DNA of 64,000 nucleotides from JALZHR01 sp036388475 (GTDB lineage Bacteria; Acidobacteriota; Blastocatellia; Pyrinomonadales; Pyrinomonadaceae): the NCBI GenBank assembly GCA_036388475.1, contig DASVRT010000020.1, forward strand, positions 21,338-85,337, in the 5' to 3' direction. Positions 60,529 to 64,000 of this stretch are shown one piece after another. A model generated the notes under the pieces. It ran no database searches and had not been told where the DNA came from. It saw nothing but the letters and a program-made list of their open reading frames with translations. The position numbers were made by a program, and so were the translations under genes. Each line of letters opens with the position of its first letter. Position 1 is the first letter of the stretch.

Positions 60529-63178
60529 CGCGACGCGCTGGAAAAAAATCGAAGACATTTTTCAGACGGCGCTCGATAAATCTACGCCCGAACTGCGCGC
60601 GGCATATCTCGCCGAAGCCTGCGCCGGCGACACGAGCCTGCGCGACGAAGTCGAAAAACTCCTCGTCCAGTTTGACGAAGCCGAAGATTACGCCGACCTC
60701 GACGAAACCGAACCCGACAATCGCTCGCTTTTATCGACTTTGCTGAGCACCGATAAAGACGACGACGACCCGGTTATCGGCAATCGTCTGGGCGCGTATC
60801 GCGTCGAAGCGGAAATCGGGCGCGGCGGGATGGGAACGGTTTATCTGGCAGTCCGCGACGATAGAGAATTCAACAAAAAAGTCGCCGTCAAACTGGTCAA
60901 GCGCGGAATGGACACCGATTATATCCTGCGCCGCTTTCGCAAGGAGAGACAGATTTTAGCGTCGCTCGAACACCCGTTTATCGCCGCGCTGCTCGACGGC
61001 GGAACGTCGCCCGACGGTCGCCCGTATTTCGTGATGGAGCTGGTCGAGGGCAAAAATTTTTACGAATACTGCGACGAAAATCGTTTGAACTTAAGAGAAA
61101 GGCTCAGGCTCTTTCTGCGCATCGCCGAATCGGTCAATTTCGCGCATCAGAATTTCGTCATTCACCGCGATTTGAAGCCGTCGAATATTCTTATCACGGC
61201 GCAGGGCTTGCCGAAGTTGCTCGATTTCGGCATCGCCAAGCTTTTAAATCCCGACAATCCGAACGAAGCCGTTTCGCAGACTTTTACATTGATGCGCGCG
61301 ATGACGCCGAAATACGCTTCGCCCGAACAAATCAAAGGCGACCCGCTGACGTTTGCGACCGACGTTTACAGCTTGGGAGTTCTGCTTTACGAAATTTTGT
61401 GCGGGCATCGCCCGTATGTTCCGGCTGGCGCGCAGGCGCACGAACTGGCGCGCGTCATCTGCGAGGAAATTCCCGAACTGCCGAGCGCCGCGATTGCCAA
61501 AACGGACGCGGGCGTGCTGGACGAATACAAAAACAAAACGGCTGCGCCCGTCGATTTAATCGCCGAAAAACGCGCTTCGAGCCTTGAAGAATTGCAAAAG
61601 GAATTAACGGGCGCGCTCGACAGCATCGTGATGAAATGCCTGGAAAAGCGCCCGCGCAAGCGTTACGCCGGCGTCAGGGATTTAATCGCCGACGTCAACG
61701 CTTATCTGACGGGAAACGCTTTAAATATTCCGCTTTACACTTCGCGCGCGCAGGACACATCGACGACGACCGCCGGAAACGCGGTCGCCGTGCTGCCGCT
61801 GAAGCTGATGGGCAAAGGCGACGCCGATTATTTGAGTTTAGGTTTGGCGGACGCTCTGATTTCGCGCTTAAGTCAGGTCAAAAGATTCACGGTTCGCCCG
61901 ACGAGTTCGGTTTTACGTTACTCTCAGGAAGAAACTTTCGACCCTTTGCAAGCCGGGCGCGAGCTTAATGTAAATTACGTGCTGGACGGCTGGATAAAAC
62001 AATTCGGCGGGCGCATTCGCATTTCGCTGCAGCTGCTGGAAGTGCGCGAAGGCAACGTCGTCTGGGCGGGAAAATTCGACGAAAAATCCGGCGACGTGCT
62101 GGAAATCGAAGACTCGATTTCGGCGCAGGTCGGCGAAGTCCTGGTGCCGCAACTGTCGGGCGACGAGCGCGAAAAGCTCGCCCGCCGACCGACCGACAAT
62201 GCCGCCGCTTTCGAAGCCTTTCTGCGCGGTCGTTATCATTTCAACACTTTTACGGAAGAAGGCTTCGGCAAAGCGATTGTCGCCTACAATCAGGCAATCG
62301 GGCTCGACCCGAATTACGCGCTCGCTTATGCCGGAATCGCCGATTATTACAATTGGCTCGGCGTTTACGGCGTTTTGCCCGCGCAGGAATGTTTTCAGGC
62401 GGCGAAAAATAATTCGCTGAAAGCTATCGAATTAAACGAAAATCTTTCGGAAGCGCACGCCGCGCTCGGTTTCGCCGCCGTCGCGGGCGATTACGACTGG
62501 AAACGCGGCGAGCAGGCTTGCCGCCGCGCCCTCGAACTGAACCCGCACAACGCGCAGGCGCACGTCTGGTATTCGCTCCAGCTTTTTATGGAAGCGCGTT
62601 TCGACGAAGGCGAGCATCACGCCCGGCGCGGCATCGAGCTTGACCCGCTAACGCCGTTTAATGATTACAATCTCGCCTGGTGTTTGTATTTCGCGCGTCG
62701 TTACGAAGACAGCATCCGGCAGTATGAAAAAACGATTGCCGAAAACCCGCTTTACAGCATCGCCTATTACGGCTTGAGCTGGACGCTGCGGAAAATCGGG
62801 CGTTACGAGGAAGCCTTAAACGCCTCGCGCCGCGCAATGGAATTATCCGGCGCGGACAGCCTTTTCAATCTCGCGCAATACGGTCAGACGCTCGCCTGCG
62901 CCGGACAGCGCGAAGAAGCCGTCGCAGTTCTCGAAAAACTCGACGCCGCTTCCGCTGCGCGCTTCGTCTCGCCGTATCACACCGCCATCATCTACTGCTT
63001 TCTCGGCGATAAAGAAAAAACGTTTGAATATCTCGAACGCTCTTTCGAAGCCAAAGAAGCGTGGCTCGTTTGGAGCGGCGTCGAACCGATTTTCGATGAT
63101 TTACGGACGGACGAAAGATTTAAAAATATCCTGCGCCGCATTGATTATCCGAGACTTTCCGAAACAAAGCCGTCTTAA
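60515..63178 (+). CDS. Serine/threonine kinase with TolB-like/TPR module
   Basis: An 887-residue kinase overlapping the sigma gene. The N-terminal helical segment (1-70, RWKKIEDIFQTALDKSTPELRAAYL) is common to the three kinases. The kinase domain (~85-405) has GRGGMGTVY, VAVKLVK, HRDLKPSNIL, DFGIAK and SPE. One TolB-N-like domain (~421-555; AVAVLPLKLMG, LSLGLADALISRL, VRPTSSVLRY) is followed by an FxxFLRGRYHFN segment and TPR helices (~570-880). No membrane span is seen. It is closest in layout to a single module of the large kinase at 43256. A likely role is to receive a signal through the TPR part and phosphorylate targets such as the sigma factor; this is inference. Confidence 0.93.
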   Translation: MTPISATRWKKIEDIFQTALDKSTPELRAAYLAEACAGDTSLRDEVEKLLVQFDEAEDYADLDETEPDNRSLLSTLLSTDKDDDDPVIGNRLGAYRVEAEIGRGGMGTVYLAVRDDREFNKKVAVKLVKRGMDTDYILRRFRKERQILASLEHPFIAALLDGGTSPDGRPYFVMELVEGKNFYEYCDENRLNLRERLRLFLRIAESVNFAHQNFVIHRDLKPSNILITAQGLPKLLDFGIAKLLNPDNPNEAVSQTFTLMRAMTPKYASPEQIKGDPLTFATDVYSLGVLLYEILCGHRPYVPAGAQAHELARVICEEIPELPSAAIAKTDAGVLDEYKNKTAAPVDLIAEKRASSLEELQKELTGALDSIVMKCLEKRPRKRYAGVRDLIADVNAYLTGNALNIPLYTSRAQDTSTTTAGNAVAVLPLKLMGKGDADYLSLGLADALISRLSQVKRFTVRPTSSVLRYSQEETFDPLQAGRELNVNYVLDGWIKQFGGRIRISLQLLEVREGNVVWAGKFDEKSGDVLEIEDSISAQVGEVLVPQLSGDEREKLARRPTDNAAAFEAFLRGRYHFNTFTEEGFGKAIVAYNQAIGLDPNYALAYAGIADYYNWLGVYGVLPAQECFQAAKNNSLKAIELNENLSEAHAALGFAAVAGDYDWKRGEQACRRALELNPHNAQAHVWYSLQLFMEARFDEGEHHARRGIELDPLTPFNDYNLAWCLYFARRYEDSIRQYEKTIAENPLYSIAYYGLSWTLRKIGRYEEALNASRRAMELSGADSLFNLAQYGQTLACAGQREEAVAVLEKLDAASAARFVSPYHTAIIYCFLGDKEKTFEYLERSFEAKEAWLVWSGVEPIFDDLRTDERFKNILRRIDYPRLSETKPS

Positions 63179-63195
63179 AAATCGGCTTTATTTTC
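63166..63195 (+). terminator. Rho-independent terminator at the end of the kinase
   Basis: AAAGCCG (63166-63172) and CGGCTTT (63183-63189) are exact complements around a 10-base loop, followed by ATTTT. The left arm lies within the last codons of the kinase. Confidence 0.72.
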
Positions 63196-63285
63196 TGCTC
63201 TGAAACCGCAGGCAACCGCCCGCCGTGAAACTTCCGTTTAATATCAAAGCGCAATTTCTTTGTTTTCGAAGCGTCTATATTTAAT

Positions 63286-63873
63286 ATGAAAATAAAACGC
63301 GTTTCGTCATATAAAACCGAAGCCGACCGCGAATTTTTAAACGAATGGCTCGCCGAAATCCAGCAGCAAAACAATTTCGATTATCAAAAACTTACCGTTC
63401 CGACCTTTTTCGGCGAAACCGTCGTCCTCGCGCACAACCACGAACGGAAACATCTCGAACCGCTCGTCTATTTTCCGGGCTTTCGCACCAGCGGAATTTT
63501 TCTCGATTTGAACGACAATCTCGCGCCGCTCAAAAAAGATTTTCGGCTTTATCTGGTTGACGCCATCGGTCAGCCGGGAATGAGCGCGGGCAGCACGCCC
63601 GATGCGAAATCCGGCGAATACGCCGGGTGGATCGGCGAGGTTCTGGACGGCTTAGATTTAGATAAAACCAGCGTCGCCGGCGCGTCTTTCGGCGGCTGTC
63701 TCTGTCTGAAAGCCGCGCGACATTTGCCCGACCGCATCAAAAAAGCGATTTTGATGAACCCGTCCGGTTTAACCAATGTTTCCTTCGCGCCGAAAACCAG
63801 CTTTTACAACTTTATGCCGCTTCTGTTTCCGAGCCGGAAAACAATCGAAAACTTTATGGAAGGGAGTGACTAA
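63286..63873 (+). pseudogene. Alpha/beta hydrolase gene cut by an IS1-like element
   Basis: The frame of 195 residues reads LEPLVYFPGFRTSGIFLDL and VAGASFGGCLCLKAARHLPDRIKKAILMNPSG, with the nucleophile Ser in the GASFGG elbow near residue 134. It then stops at a TAA seven residues after IENFME, at the junction with the IS1-like element. Members are usually about 270-300 residues, so about 80-100 residues with the catalytic Asp and His would be missing. No rescuing frame is seen before the window ends. The remainder may lie beyond the element. Confidence 0.75.
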
Positions 63874-64000
63874 ACGAATGTTGATAGGATAAACTTTGTC
63901 AATGCCAGCTTGTCCAAATTGTGAAAATTCAGAGAAACAAATAAAAAACGGAAAGAGTCACTGCGGCACGCAGCGATATTTATGCCGCAGTTGCGGCAAA
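63863..64000 (+). mobile_element. IS1-family element, left end
   Basis: The hydrolase gene is broken near 63863 and is followed by an unrelated AT-rich sequence containing an InsA-type start (63902). The exact left end is not certain; GGAGTGACTAAAC (63863-63875) or a nearby point is likely. The right end and any target duplication lie outside the window. Confidence 0.72.
63902..64000 (+). CDS. IS1-family InsA-like transposase, N-terminal part
   Basis: The first 33 residues carry two Cys pairs (CPNC and CRSC) with an intervening KNGKSHCGTQRYLC. This is the zinc-ribbon of IS1-type InsA DNA-binding domains. The frame runs through the window end. In IS1 elements InsA and InsB are joined by a frameshift; the rest is not visible. 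Confidence 0.85.
   Translation, partial: MPACPNCENSEKQIKNGKSHCGTQRYLCRSCGK

Noticed and set aside
1..64000. tRNA or rRNA genes
   Set aside because: I saw no cloverleaf with a TTCGA-type arm in the gaps and no rRNA-like blocks; gaps are filled by hairpins, arrays or promoters.

Overview
The window looks like a chromosomal segment of an Acidobacteriota bacterium, most likely class Blastocatellia. This is inferred from gene content, not from a database search. The pointers are three giant PknB-type kinases carrying TolB-like and TPR modules, one of them overlapping an ECF sigma gene; many secreted proteins with one signal peptide each; TonB-box energy-transducer-like proteins; a secreted FG-GAP repeat protein; and GC- and GAA-rich codon use throughout. 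I see no rRNA, tRNA, CRISPR array, plasmid or phage module. One IS1-like element enters at the right edge.

Layout. 0-6 kb: the end of an unknown gene, acetate kinase, a small receiver-like protein and two glycoside hydrolases (GH43-like, GH1-like). 6-18 kb (minus strand): a DUF4383 membrane protein, an M1 metallopeptidase and a TonB-like protein. These are followed by a nucleoside and nucleobase salvage block: amidohydrolase/deaminase, cytidine deaminase, uridine kinase, purine nucleoside phosphorylase and two nucleoside-type ABC permeases. A lone HicB-like gene lies in this block on the other strand. 18-27.4 kb: a chaperone block of Hsp20, ClpB, GrpE, an Uma2 nuclease, GroEL without GroES, and a ClpA/C-like ATPase lacking both pore tyrosines. 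27.5-36.7 kb: NfeD and flotillin, TonB-like and secreted proteins, gpmA, a papain-fold-like protein, and folC/DUF1572/accD. 36.9-53.8 kb: mainly secreted or membrane proteins interleaved with a giant kinase. 54-63.2 kb: a second giant kinase, an ECF sigma factor and a third kinase overlapping the sigma gene. 63.3-64 kb: an alpha/beta hydrolase gene cut by the IS1-like element.

Three non-coding patterns stand out. First, two degenerate tandem arrays (24600-24872 and 40635-40844) have unrelated sequences but the same 21-bp period and the same arrangement of alternating inverted half-sites about one helical turn apart. Second, at least ten gene boundaries carry long hairpins made of short purine-rich phrases. 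Some of these phrases recur in different hairpins, and two hairpins (53985-54173 and 59657-59857) are nested in three layers. Third, five genes for secreted or membrane proteins between 39 and 52 kb share an upstream element, TGATAC-N17/18-CGCTTTA-like, 41-68 bases before the start codon. It resembles an ECF sigma promoter, and the ECF sigma gene lies about 8 kb away.

Working picture, inferred: the kinases and the ECF sigma factor form a signalling locus that may control the neighbouring envelope and secreted genes. The chaperone, salvage and central-metabolism genes are ordinary housekeeping.
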